This document shows, one piece after another, positions 18,035 to 26,444 of a stretch of DNA of 64,000 bases. Numbering within the stretch: the stretch's first letter is position 1; every line of letters begins with the position of its first letter. The notes beneath the pieces are model-generated. The model had not been told where the DNA came from. It ran no database searches and worked only from the letters and a program-made list of their open reading frames with translations. The stretch lies in NCBI RefSeq assembly GCF_029395435.1, contig NZ_CP113915.1:1240001-1304000 (forward strand), in the 5' to 3' direction. Source of the DNA: Bifidobacterium sp. ESL0790 (lineage in GTDB: Bacteria > Actinomycetota > Actinomycetes > Actinomycetales > Bifidobacteriaceae). A program made the position numbers and the translations under genes.

Positions 18035-21013
18035 CTACTCGCCAGGAACGATGGAGACGATCTTCGGGGCCTTGACGATGACCTTGCGTGGCTCCTTGCC
18101 ACCCAGACGCGCGGCGACGACCTTCAATGCCATCTCCTTGAGCTCGTCGGGGTCGATGGAGGGGCTGACCTCGAGCTTGGCGCGGACCTTGCCCTTGATC
18201 TGCACCACGGCGGTGACGGTGTCCTCGCCCATGTAGCGCTCGTCGGCCTTGGGCCACGGCTCGTGCGCCAGCGACTCGGCGTGCCCAAGCTTGGCCCAAA
18301 GCTCCTCGCAGATATGCGGGGCGATCGGCGAAAGCATGAGGATCAGCGGCTCGACGGCGGCACGCGGCACGGCCTTGAGGCCGGTCAGATGGTTGTTGAG
18401 CACGATGAGCTTGGCGATGGAGGTGTTGGGGCGCATGTGCTCCATCTCCTCGGTCACCGCGGCGATCGTGTTGTTGAGCAACTTGAGCGTCTTGGCGTCA
18501 GGCTTGACGTCGGAGACGGTGACCTCGCCGGTGTTCTCGTCGACAACGTTACGCCAGAGGCGTTGCAGGAAGCGCATGCCGCCCACGACGTTGCGGTCGT
18601 TCCACGGGCGGGACTCGTCGAGCGGGCCCATGCTCATCTCGTAAAGACGGAACGTGTCGGCGCCGTAACGCGCGTACATGTCGTCAGGGGTGATGATGTT
18701 CTTGAGGCTCTTGCCCATCTTGCCGAACTCGCGGTTGGCGTGCTGTCCGCGCCAGGTGAACGTCGGCTCGCCGGACTTGTCGGCCGGGCCCTCCTCCACT
18801 TCGGCGGCGGGCACGTACTGGCCGCGGTCGTCGGTGTAGGCGTAGGCCTGGATCATGCCCTGGTTGAAGAGCTTGTAGAACGGTTCCGGGGTATCGACGT
18901 AGCCCAGATCGAAGAGGATCTTATGCCAGAAGCGCGAGTACAGCAGGTGCAGCACCGCGTGCTCCACGCCGCCGACGTAGAGATCGACGCCGCCGGTCTT
19001 GCCCGATTCCTTGTTGTGGTTCGGGCCCATCCAGTACTCGTATTCGTCCGAATCGACCATGTGTTCGGTGTCGCCCGGGTCGAGGTAGCGCATGTAATAC
19101 CAGCAGGAACCGGCCCAGTTGGGCATGGTGTTGGTGTCGCGGTAGTAGGTCTTGGGGCCATCGCCCAAATCGAGCGTGACCTTGACCCAGTCAGGGTTGC
19201 GGCTCAACGGCGCCTCGGGGTTGCTTTCGGCGTCCTCCGGGTCGAAGGTCTTCGGGCTGTAGTCCGGCACGTCGGGCAGGTTGATGGGCAGCATGGAGTC
19301 GGGCAGCAGGTGCGGCACGCCGTCCTCGCCGTAGACGATCGGGAACGGCTCGCCCCAGTAGCGCTGACGGGAGAAGAGCCAGTCGCGCAGACGGTAGCTG
19401 ACGGTGCCTTCGCCGACACCCGCGGATTCGAGCCACTTGTTGACTTTCTCGATAGCGTCGTTGACGCGCAGGCCATTCAGATCCAGCTTGTCGCCCTTCG
19501 CCGAAGTGGAGTCGGTCGAGGAATTGATGACGATGCCGTCGTGGGAGACGAACGGCGCCTTGCCCTCGTAATTGCTCAGGTCCTCGCCGGAATCAGGCAG
19601 CGGCTTGACGGTGTAGATGACCGGCAGGCCGAACTTCTTGGCGAAGTCGTAATCGCGCTGGTCACCGCCAGGCACCGCCATGATGGCGCCGGTACCGTAG
19701 TCCATCAGCACGTAGTCCGCGGTGAAAAGCGGGAGCTTGTCGCCAGTGATGGGGTTAACGGCGTAGAGGCCGGTGAAGAGGCCGGTCTTCTCGCCGCCCT
19801 CGTCGACGCGATCCTGCGCGGTCTTGGATTCGGCCGCGAGACGGTAGGCCTTCATACCCTCGGCCGGCGTGGTATAGCCGCCCTTCCAGTCCTCGGGCGT
19901 GTTCTCGGGCCATGCCGCGGGAACGTGATGGAGCAGGTCGTGCTCGGGCGAGACCACAGCGAAGGTGGTGCCGAACAGCGTGTCGGGACGAGTGGTGTAA
20001 ATCTCCATATCCCGCTCGCCGTCGGGGGTATCGACCTTGAAGTGCACGGAAGCGCCGTGGGATTCGCCGATCCAGTTGCGCTGCATCAGCTTGACCTTCT
20101 GCGGCCAGTCGATGATGTTGAGGTCCTCGATGAGGCGGTGACCGTAGGCGGTGATGCGCATGGACCACTGGCGCAGCTCACGCTGGAAGACCGGGAAGTT
20201 GCCGCGTTCGGACTTGCCTTCGGCGGTGACCTCCTCGTTGGCGAGCACCGTGCCCAGGCCCGGGCACCAGTTGACCGGCGACTTGGAGATGTAGGCCAGA
20301 CGGAAGTCGTTGAGCACGTCGGCCTGTTCGGCTTCGGTGAGCTGATCCCATGATTTTCCGGAATCCTCGAATCCGGGGATGGCTCGCTTACCGCTCTTGA
20401 ACTGGTCGATCAGCGTATCGATATGACGGGCGGAGCCCTTGCCGCCGTCGGGACGCACGAAATCAGGGTCGTACCAGGCGTCGTAGATGCGCGAGAAAAT
20501 CCACTGCGTCCAGCGCATGTAGCCGGGGTCGATGGTGGCGAAGGTGCGGCGGTTGTCGAAGCTCAGACCCATGCGGTGCAGCTGGCGGCGCATGTTGGCG
20601 ATATTGGCCTCGGTCGTGACGCGTGGGTGCTGGCCGGTCTGCACGGCGTACTGCTCGGCAGGGAGGCCGAACGCGTCGTAACCCATGGCGTGCAGCACGT
20701 TCTCGCCCTTCATGCGGTGGTAGCGGCTGACCACGTCGGTGGCGAGGTAGCCCAGCGGGTGCCCGACATGCAGGCCCTTGCCGGAGGGGTACGGGAACAT
20801 GTCCATGGCGAAATACGGGGTGCGTCCGTCGGCGTGCTTGCCCTTGCCGTCGGTCAGATCACCCTTGACGTTCGCGGCCCAGAAGGTGCCCTTCTCGTCC
20901 CATGTCTTCTGCCATTTCTCTTCGATGCCCTGCGCCATCTTGGCGTTGTATCGGTAGGATGGCTCACTTGATGAATTGGCGTGGCCGTCCACGCTCTGCT
21001 CGTTGTCACTCAT
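18035..21013 (-). CDS. leuS: Leucyl-tRNA synthetase
   Basis: Charges tRNA-Leu; class I synthetase of 992 aa. The HIGH signature is in FPYPSGKGLHVGHPLGYLAT and the KMSKS loop reads KMGKSLKN, a common variant. The CP1 editing domain follows VSPEHDLL...; the leucine-specific region and anticodon domain are complete, ending with the short C-terminal ubiquitin-like domain (VQIKGKVRAKLEVSPSIDPD). A 15-residue Ser/Asn/Glu extension precedes the first conserved block. Upstream lie two or three 61-bp-period repeats. Confidence 0.98.
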   Translation of the reverse strand: MSDNEQSVDGHANSSSEPSYRYNAKMAQGIEEKWQKTWDEKGTFWAANVKGDLTDGKGKHADGRTPYFAMDMFPYPSGKGLHVGHPLGYLATDVVSRYHRMKGENVLHAMGYDAFGLPAEQYAVQTGQHPRVTTEANIANMRRQLHRMGLSFDNRRTFATIDPGYMRWTQWIFSRIYDAWYDPDFVRPDGGKGSARHIDTLIDQFKSGKRAIPGFEDSGKSWDQLTEAEQADVLNDFRLAYISKSPVNWCPGLGTVLANEEVTAEGKSERGNFPVFQRELRQWSMRITAYGHRLIEDLNIIDWPQKVKLMQRNWIGESHGASVHFKVDTPDGERDMEIYTTRPDTLFGTTFAVVSPEHDLLHHVPAAWPENTPEDWKGGYTTPAEGMKAYRLAAESKTAQDRVDEGGEKTGLFTGLYAVNPITGDKLPLFTADYVLMDYGTGAIMAVPGGDQRDYDFAKKFGLPVIYTVKPLPDSGEDLSNYEGKAPFVSHDGIVINSSTDSTSAKGDKLDLNGLRVNDAIEKVNKWLESAGVGEGTVSYRLRDWLFSRQRYWGEPFPIVYGEDGVPHLLPDSMLPINLPDVPDYSPKTFDPEDAESNPEAPLSRNPDWVKVTLDLGDGPKTYYRDTNTMPNWAGSCWYYMRYLDPGDTEHMVDSDEYEYWMGPNHNKESGKTGGVDLYVGGVEHAVLHLLYSRFWHKILFDLGYVDTPEPFYKLFNQGMIQAYAYTDDRGQYVPAAEVEEGPADKSGEPTFTWRGQHANREFGKMGKSLKNIITPDDMYARYGADTFRLYEMSMGPLDESRPWNDRNVVGGMRFLQRLWRNVVDENTGEVTVSDVKPDAKTLKLLNNTIAAVTEEMEHMRPNTSIAKLIVLNNHLTGLKAVPRAAVEPLILMLSPIAPHICEELWAKLGHAESLAHEPWPKADERYMGEDTVTAVVQIKGKVRAKLEVSPSIDPDELKEMALKVVAARLGGKEPRKVIVKAPKIVSIVPGE

Positions 21014-21082
21014 ATCTCGAAATTATCGTGGCTCAACTGGACACAGGTGGCCACTTTTCCACACCTCGGTCATGTCGCCGTG

Positions 21083-21227
21083 AAAAAGGCCATTCCCCGG
21101 GGCTGCAACCCAAACCAGTGGAAAAAGCGCCAAACCACCCTCAAAAAGGTGCTTATTCCCGCAGTATCTCTCCGACCAGTGGGAAAAGCATCAAAATCAC
21201 CCGAAAAAGGTGCTTATTCCCGCAGTA
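21083..21227. repeat. 61-bp-period direct repeats upstream of leuS
   Basis: A 24-bp sequence (AAAAAGGTGCTTATTCCC then GCAGTA) occurs identically at 21143-21166 and 21204-21227, 61 bp apart. Each copy is preceded by a CCAGTGG(A/G)AAAAGC segment. A weaker third copy (GAAAAAGG-CATTCCCC) begins about 61 bp earlier, near 21083. The unit is unrelated in sequence to the TCCAGT arrays but has the same period. It lies 70-215 bp upstream of the leuS start; no gene is visible here. Confidence 0.75.
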
Positions 21228-21250
21228 AGGGCCCGTATAGCAGTGGGGGC

Positions 21251-22198
21251 TCAGGACGCGTCGGTGGGATTCAACGAGGGGTCAGGGCGGTAGCCGATGG
21301 TGCGGAACATCGTGTCGGCGGCCTTGCGCCACGAGCCGTCCTTGGCCATGTCGCCCAGGATGGTGTCGATCTTGGCGGTCAGCTCGCCTTTGGATTGGCG
21401 GATGGCGACGGCGTGCTCCACCACCGCGACCTGCGGGAACATGGAAGCAGACCCATCAGGAGAAGGATTCGCGGCCGACCCGCCATCCGCCGGAAGGGTG
21501 AAGGCCGAAGAGTCCAGCACTGTGATGCGTCCATGCCCGTCGCTCTGCACAAGCCCGTTCAACAGCGCGTCGTCGGCGCTCACGGCGTCGGCCTCGCCGG
21601 CGATGAGGGCGGTGAGGCACTGCTGGTAGGTGTCGCGCGTCTGAAGCACCGCCCCGGGCAGGTATTGCACGAAACGGGAGGTGTCGACGCCGGCGCTGGC
21701 CGTGCAGACCTGCCGGCCGGCGAACGAATCACGGTCATGGAAGAAGCGTTTGAGGCGCAAGGAGACCATCAGCCCACGCGAGACGCCCAGATATGGCTTG
21801 GACACACCGATGCCGTCGTCCCCCGATTGCCCCGACACGCCCATGCCCGCGGGCAGCGCCGCGACCAGCATGTCGGCCTTGCCGTCCTTGAGAATCGAGG
21901 CGCGCTGGCCGGGGGCGACGGGTTTGAAGACGATCTGCTTGTTCGCGTAGCCGAGTTTCTTGGCGACGTAACGGGCCACGTCGATATCGAAGCCTGAATA
22001 GCGGCCCTCGTGCAACAGCCCCAGCCCGGGCTCGTCGCTGGGGACGGCGATGGCGATGGTCGGGCCTTGGGGCACGTTGGCGGATTCGGGCGCTTCGGCA
22101 CCGCAGCCCGCCGTGGTCAGCAATAACGCCACACCACACAACGATGCCGCGAGCGCGCGCAAGCCAGAACGACCAAATCGCCGGAACCGCCTGCTCAT
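21251..22198 (-). CDS. Amino-acid-type (SBP family 3) solute-binding lipoprotein, orphan
   Basis: 315 aa from the ATG at 22198; the open frame runs further up inside corA and is a shadow there. The signal peptide ends TTAGC, so the Cys is the lipidation site. The body has family-3 binding-protein marks: PTIAIAVPSDEPGLGLLHEG, YSGFDIDVARYVAKKLGY, KADMLVAALPAG and a C-terminal DTILGDMAKDGSWRKAADTM. It overlaps the corA stop by four bases (ATGA), so it is co-translated with corA, but no permease or ATPase gene is near. Ligand unknown. Confidence 0.85.
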   Translation of the reverse strand: MSRRFRRFGRSGLRALAASLCGVALLLTTAGCGAEAPESANVPQGPTIAIAVPSDEPGLGLLHEGRYSGFDIDVARYVAKKLGYANKQIVFKPVAPGQRASILKDGKADMLVAALPAGMGVSGQSGDDGIGVSKPYLGVSRGLMVSLRLKRFFHDRDSFAGRQVCTASAGVDTSRFVQYLPGAVLQTRDTYQQCLTALIAGEADAVSADDALLNGLVQSDGHGRITVLDSSAFTLPADGGSAANPSPDGSASMFPQVAVVEHAVAIRQSKGELTAKIDTILGDMAKDGSWRKAADTMFRTIGYRPDPSLNPTDAS

Positions 22199-23163
22199 TT
22201 GAACAGCTTCGATCTGGTCAGCCACCATGTCGCCAGCGCGGTGATGACCAGCGAGATGACGATGACGATGACGAAGCCCCACTTCGAGGCGGTGAAGGGC
22301 ATGCCGAGCATGCCGGTCTGGAAGTTCATGCCGTACATCGAGAAGATGAGCGTGGGGATGGAGATGATGATCGAGATGATCGTGAAAATCCTCATCACGT
22401 TGTTGAGGTTGTTGGAGACGATCGAGGCGGAGGCGTCGGTCATGTTCGCCAAAACCCCGCTGTAGATGTTGGCCATCTCGATGGCCTGCTTGTTCTCGGT
22501 GATCACGTCGTCGAGCAGGTCCTCGTCCTCGGGGTACTGCTTTAGGTGCGTGAGCGAGTTGAGCTTTTCGGTGACGCGCAGCTTCTCCATCACGATCTCG
22601 TTGGACTTGAGGCTGGTGGTGAAATAGACCAAGGTCTTGGAGAGCTCGAGCAGCATCAGGATCTCGCGGTTCTGCATGGAGTGCTGGAGCTTCAACTCGA
22701 GGTTGTCGGAGTTGCGGTCGATGATGCGCAGGTAGCGCAGGTACATCGTGGCGTTGCGGTAGAGGATCTGCAGGACGAACCGGGATTTCATATAGGTGTT
22801 GAACCCGCGGATCGTGCCCTCCATGAAGGGGTGCAGCACCGGCGTGTCGCGCATGCACACGGTGATGATGGCGGTGTCGGTGACCACGATGGAAAGAGGG
22901 ATGGTCTCGTAGTGGTCGCGGCCGTCGCGCTGCTCGACGGTGGGGATGTCGACGATGATCATCGTGTAGTCGTCCTCGGCGTCCACACGCGAGCGCTCCT
23001 CGTCATCCAGCGGGGCCCGCAGGTCGGCGAGGTCGACGCCGGTCTCCTGGGCCACGGTGGTCAGCTCGACGTCGGTGGGGTCGGAAAGGCACAACCATGA
23101 GCCGTCTTCCGGTTTGTTGATCTGTTCGACCTGCCCGTTGATGGTATTGAACATCCTCAACAT
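22195..23163 (-). CDS. corA: CorA-family divalent metal (Mg2+/Co2+) channel
   Basis: 322 aa from the ATG at 23163 (AAAGG upstream); a GTG three codons earlier is the alternative. A long cytosolic domain with coiled-coil helices (LELSKTLVYFTTSLKSNEIV) leads to two C-terminal transmembrane helices separated by YGMNF, the conserved G-M-N selectivity motif of CorA. The final helix and positive tail (WWLTRSKLFK) are typical. It precedes and overlaps an orphan amino-acid-binding lipoprotein gene. Confidence 0.93.
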   Translation of the reverse strand: MLRMFNTINGQVEQINKPEDGSWLCLSDPTDVELTTVAQETGVDLADLRAPLDDEERSRVDAEDDYTMIIVDIPTVEQRDGRDHYETIPLSIVVTDTAIITVCMRDTPVLHPFMEGTIRGFNTYMKSRFVLQILYRNATMYLRYLRIIDRNSDNLELKLQHSMQNREILMLLELSKTLVYFTTSLKSNEIVMEKLRVTEKLNSLTHLKQYPEDEDLLDDVITENKQAIEMANIYSGVLANMTDASASIVSNNLNNVMRIFTIISIIISIPTLIFSMYGMNFQTGMLGMPFTASKWGFVIVIVISLVITALATWWLTRSKLFK

Positions 23164-23407
23164 GTCTGCCACCCGCCTTTCGCGCTATCGCTGTACGGTC
23201 CCCGCGGGAGGCGCCGGTTCTGCCGCCGCCCTGGCCACCCCTGGCCCACACTCCCCTACCGCCGTCCATACAGATGCGATGGAACGGCGAACGGAACGCG
23301 GCCCAAGGGATTCCCGCATTCAAACCCAAAATTCAAGAATAACCCCTCGGCGGAACTTTCGTGCCGCCTTCGCGCGTGGCGTTACCGGCCTGGGCGGCGC
23401 GTCGCGG

Positions 23408-24247
23408 CTATACCGTCTGCGAGGGCGCCAGCGGCTTCATCTCGGGCATGTCGGGGTTGCGCAGCTCCTCGGGCCCGTTGGACCAATCCGTCTCGCCGGC
23501 GATGGCCGGACCACAGTTGAATTCCGTGAGTTTCCACGCATAGGTACCGTCGGGCCTGGCCGTGGGTTTGAGCGTGGACCAGAAGGCGTTGGGGATGTTG
23601 CCGAGCTCATCGACCTCGGCGTCCATGCCCAGCAGCGTCTCGAGCGTGGCGGCGATGAACGAGCCATGGCTGACGATCATCAGCGTGGTGGGCGTCTGGT
23701 CGGCCGCGTTCTGCGCGATGAGGCGCAGCACCGCCTCGGCCCCGCGACGTCCGACCTCGGCGCGCGATTCGACGCCGTACTTGGACTCGCCGCCCTGGTG
23801 GGCGCGCCACGAGCGGTAGGCCTCGGCGTCCAGTTCGCGGATCTCGTCGCGGGTCATGCCCTCCCAACTGCCGAAACTGCGCTCGCGCAGGCTTTTGTCA
23901 AGGGTGACGGGCAGGCCAAGGATGTCGGCGAAGGCGTGGGCGGTCTGCGAGGCGCGGAAAAGGTCGCTCGACATCACTTTCATCGCCCGTCCGCTGGCCG
24001 GCGCCTTCTGGTATTCGTCGATCTCGCTGCGTTTCGCCGCCTGCGGGCCGGGTTGCGCGAGCAGCTCCGGATTGCGCGCGATATGGCTCACCTTGGCCCA
24101 GTAATAGCGTTTCGCCAGCTCGAGGCCGGACTGGTCGACCTGCCATTGGCCGATGATGTCGAGCGGCACGTCGACCTGGCCCTGCAGACGGTGAATCACA
24201 TTGTATGACGTGCGTCCATGGCGCAGCATAATCACTTCATCGATCAT
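23408..24247 (-). CDS. Histidine phosphatase (phosphoglycerate mutase-like), copy A
   Basis: 279 aa from the ATG at 24247, preceded by AAGGGGAACGA. The catalytic block is VIMLRHGRTSYNVIHRLQGQ (RHG), with an acid in LRERSFGSWEGM and the second His in VSHGSF. An inserted loop (residues 60-85) lies before the middle conserved block. It is a paralogue of the gene at 32728-33453: both carry VD(V/I)PLD-IG-WQV-Q-G after the catalytic block. The substrate is unknown; the family spans phosphoglycerate mutases and broad phosphatases, and the long C-terminal tail argues for a phosphatase. Confidence 0.85.
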   Translation of the reverse strand: MIDEVIMLRHGRTSYNVIHRLQGQVDVPLDIIGQWQVDQSGLELAKRYYWAKVSHIARNPELLAQPGPQAAKRSEIDEYQKAPASGRAMKVMSSDLFRASQTAHAFADILGLPVTLDKSLRERSFGSWEGMTRDEIRELDAEAYRSWRAHQGGESKYGVESRAEVGRRGAEAVLRLIAQNAADQTPTTLMIVSHGSFIAATLETLLGMDAEVDELGNIPNAFWSTLKPTARPDGTYAWKLTEFNCGPAIAGETDWSNGPEELRNPDMPEMKPLAPSQTV

Positions 24248-24428
24248 TCGTTCCCCCTTGTTGCTTCGCACCCACGCGCATGGCGCAAGGCGCGGCATAT
24301 GCCACCATTGTGCCGCCGGCCCACGATGTACGACATGCGGGCATCATGGGCCGGCCAAGCCGAGATCGTCCGTCAATATCTGGCGGACGGCGAATTGCAG
24401 AGAACGGGCAGCGAGAGCGACCGGACCG

Positions 24429-26027
24429 CTACTTGCGCTCGTTGATGGCGGCTATTCCCTCGACGTCCGCGGCGTAGAAGCGCTTGAGGTCGCCGGCGAA
24501 CTTCCTGATGCTTTCGGGGGCGGTGTAGAGCATGTGCCCGGCTGGATAGTACGTAAAAGCGATGTTGCGGCGCAACGGGGCGGGCAGACCCATGTGATCG
24601 ATGTCGTATTCGGTCTGGTTGAACGGCGTGCACAGGTCGTAGATGCCGTTGCCGATCATCACCTTGAGCGTCGGCTCGCGGGCGATGGCGGCGGCCAGGT
24701 CGGCGGTGACGGTCGGGAACGGGATGTGCGGGCCCCACGAGCTCAGGGCGCCTTCGGGCAGCGTGTGCCACCAGGTCCAGCCCTTGCCAGGCTCCATGGA
24801 CTCCCAGTCGAAATCGGCGAAGCCCTTGCGCTCCTCGTCGCCGTCCCAGCCGAGCTCGTCGCGCAGGTAGGCGTTGGCGACGCTCGAATAGGCCGGGTCG
24901 AGGAAGGAGTCGTCGACCACGAAGGTCTCCTCCTGGGCGGTCTTGTCGAGGTCGAAGCCCTTGGTGCGCCCGTCGTAGCGGCCGACGATCATGCTCTGGT
25001 CACGCAGCAGCTGCTTGCGGAAGCGCATGTCGACCACGCGCAGGTTGGAATCGTAGACGTATTGGGCGTCGATCCCGGTCAGCTCGGCGTAGCGCTCGGA
25101 GACCTTGCGTTTGGTGGCCTCGTCGAGCCGATCGCCGGCGGCCAGCGCCTCGCGCAGCTCGCCGTTGGCGAAGGTCCGGGCGGCGTTGAGGTGGTCCTCG
25201 ATGCTCACGCCCTGCCCGGCGCGTCCGTGGTAGTGGGCGACGTCGGCGTAGGTGGGGAAATAGCCGATATAGAACTGGTCGGAGGTGTCGAAGGTGAAGG
25301 CATAGTCGAGGATGTTGGAGATGAGCACCAGGCCGTTCAACGCCACGCCGTCGCGCTGCAGACGGTACGAGAGAGCGGCCCCGCGTGTGGTGCCATAGGA
25401 CTCCCCCAGCACGTATTTCGGCGAGTTCCAACGATGGAACCGGGTGAGGTAGGCGCGGATGAAGGCGCTGAAGCCCTTCACGTCGCCGTCGACCGAGTAG
25501 AGCTCCTTCTTGGCCTTCTCGGCGATCTGCGAGAACCCGGCGCCGGGGGCGTCGATGAAGACGATGTCGGAGAACGGCAGCATCGTGCAGGGGTTGTCGT
25601 CGAGGCCGTAGGGCGCGGCGGGCACCGGCGCGGCGTCGGGGATGCTGATGCGGCGCGGGCCGAGCGAGCCCATCATCAGGAAGGTCGAGGACGAGCCGGG
25701 CCCGCCGTTGAAAATGAAGGTGACCGGACGGGTGGTGTCCACTTCACCCGCCTCGTCAGTCAGTTCGAAGGCGCTGTAGAAGACGCTGGCGGCTGGCTTG
25801 ACGTCCTTGGTGTCGATGGTGATGGTGCCGACGGTGGCCTGATAGCGCAGGGTCTCGCCGTTGAGGTTCATGGTGTGGCTGGTGGTGTGCTCGCCGGTCG
25901 GGCGCAACTTGGTTTGGTCGGCGTCACCCATCTTGCACGTTTTGCCGGCCTCGCCGTTGCCTTGCGTGCACTGGCACACACTCCCTTTATTCGTCATCGT
26001 GCCGTTCGACTTCGTCATCTCGTCCAT
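24429..26027 (-). CDS. Peptidase S10 family serine carboxypeptidase-like protein
   Basis: 532 aa; start supported by GGGAGGGCGCGGC. Conserved S10 features are visible: the oxyanion-region motif NGGPGSSS (residues 107-114), catalytic Ser210 in GESYGT, Asp464 in GNGIYDLC and His498 in YYPAGHMLY. No signal peptide is evident, since the N-terminus is a polar Thr/Cys/Gly stretch, so a cytoplasmic carboxypeptidase or related hydrolase is expected. It is monocistronic, with a tRNA-Ala gene upstream on the same strand. Confidence 0.92.
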   Translation of the reverse strand: MDEMTKSNGTMTNKGSVCQCTQGNGEAGKTCKMGDADQTKLRPTGEHTTSHTMNLNGETLRYQATVGTITIDTKDVKPAASVFYSAFELTDEAGEVDTTRPVTFIFNGGPGSSSTFLMMGSLGPRRISIPDAAPVPAAPYGLDDNPCTMLPFSDIVFIDAPGAGFSQIAEKAKKELYSVDGDVKGFSAFIRAYLTRFHRWNSPKYVLGESYGTTRGAALSYRLQRDGVALNGLVLISNILDYAFTFDTSDQFYIGYFPTYADVAHYHGRAGQGVSIEDHLNAARTFANGELREALAAGDRLDEATKRKVSERYAELTGIDAQYVYDSNLRVVDMRFRKQLLRDQSMIVGRYDGRTKGFDLDKTAQEETFVVDDSFLDPAYSSVANAYLRDELGWDGDEERKGFADFDWESMEPGKGWTWWHTLPEGALSSWGPHIPFPTVTADLAAAIAREPTLKVMIGNGIYDLCTPFNQTEYDIDHMGLPAPLRRNIAFTYYPAGHMLYTAPESIRKFAGDLKRFYAADVEGIAAINERK

Positions 26028-26113
26028 GCCGCGCCCTCCCTTTCGATCGTCTGAGCAATACCGTCCAGCTTAATGCCAGGGATACCGGCCGCCGATGGCC
26101 AGTGCGGAATATG

Positions 26114-26146
26114 AAAAAGGCTTCCAAGGAAATCCTTGGAAGCCTT
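26114..26146 (-). terminator. Terminator after tRNA-Ala
   Basis: A perfect 14-bp stem (26117-26130 with 26133-26146) with a very short loop, followed on the minus strand by five T residues. It lies 5 bp beyond the tRNA 3' end. Confidence 0.85.
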
Positions 26147-26151
26147 ACCGG

Positions 26152-26224
26152 TGGAGCTAGGGAGATTCGAACTCCCGACCCCCTCCATGCCATGGAGATG
26201 CGCTACCAGCTGCGCCATAGCCCC
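26152..26224 (-). tRNA. tRNA-Ala (anticodon GGC)
   Basis: 73 nt. Acceptor GGGGCTA pairs with TAGCTCC, with the usual G-U pair; the D-arm is GGCGCAGCTGGTAGCGC; the anticodon loop ATGGCAT gives GGC, reading GCC and GCU codons. The T-arm contains GGTTCGAATCC-like GAGTTCGAATC. CCA is not fully encoded. Confidence 0.95.
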
Positions 26225-26360
26225 GGTCTTGTTTAAGTTGTTGGCTCCTTGCGAAGCCTTAGATAGCTTACATCAATCCCGCAGGAACGCAAAACCGGCG
26301 TGTCGAAACGTTCTTTGCCGGCCCGGTTTCCGCGACTTTTCAAGGCTTTTGCGCAGGTAA

Positions 26361-26412
26361 GCAAAAGCGCCGATGAGACGGAAACCAACAAATTGGCATG
26401 TCTCATCGGCGC
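26361..26412 (-). terminator. Terminator of the Ser/Gly-rich membrane protein gene
   Basis: A perfect 13-bp stem (26367-26379 with 26400-26412, GCGCCGATGAGAC) with a 20-nt loop, followed on the minus strand by TTTTGC. It is located 30 bp past the stop of the gene at 26445. Confidence 0.75.
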
Positions 26413-26444
26413 ATTGACCGCATCCCGAAACGATTCGTCGCGGG

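Noticed and set aside
18263-20353. 696-residue plus-strand frame opposite leuS
   Set aside because: A mirror of leuS codons in high-G+C DNA; leuS itself is complete and conserved.
22199-22858. N-terminal 220 residues of the 535-residue frame that includes the SBP lipoprotein
   Set aside because: That part overlaps corA out of frame; the lipoprotein signal peptide begins at 22198.
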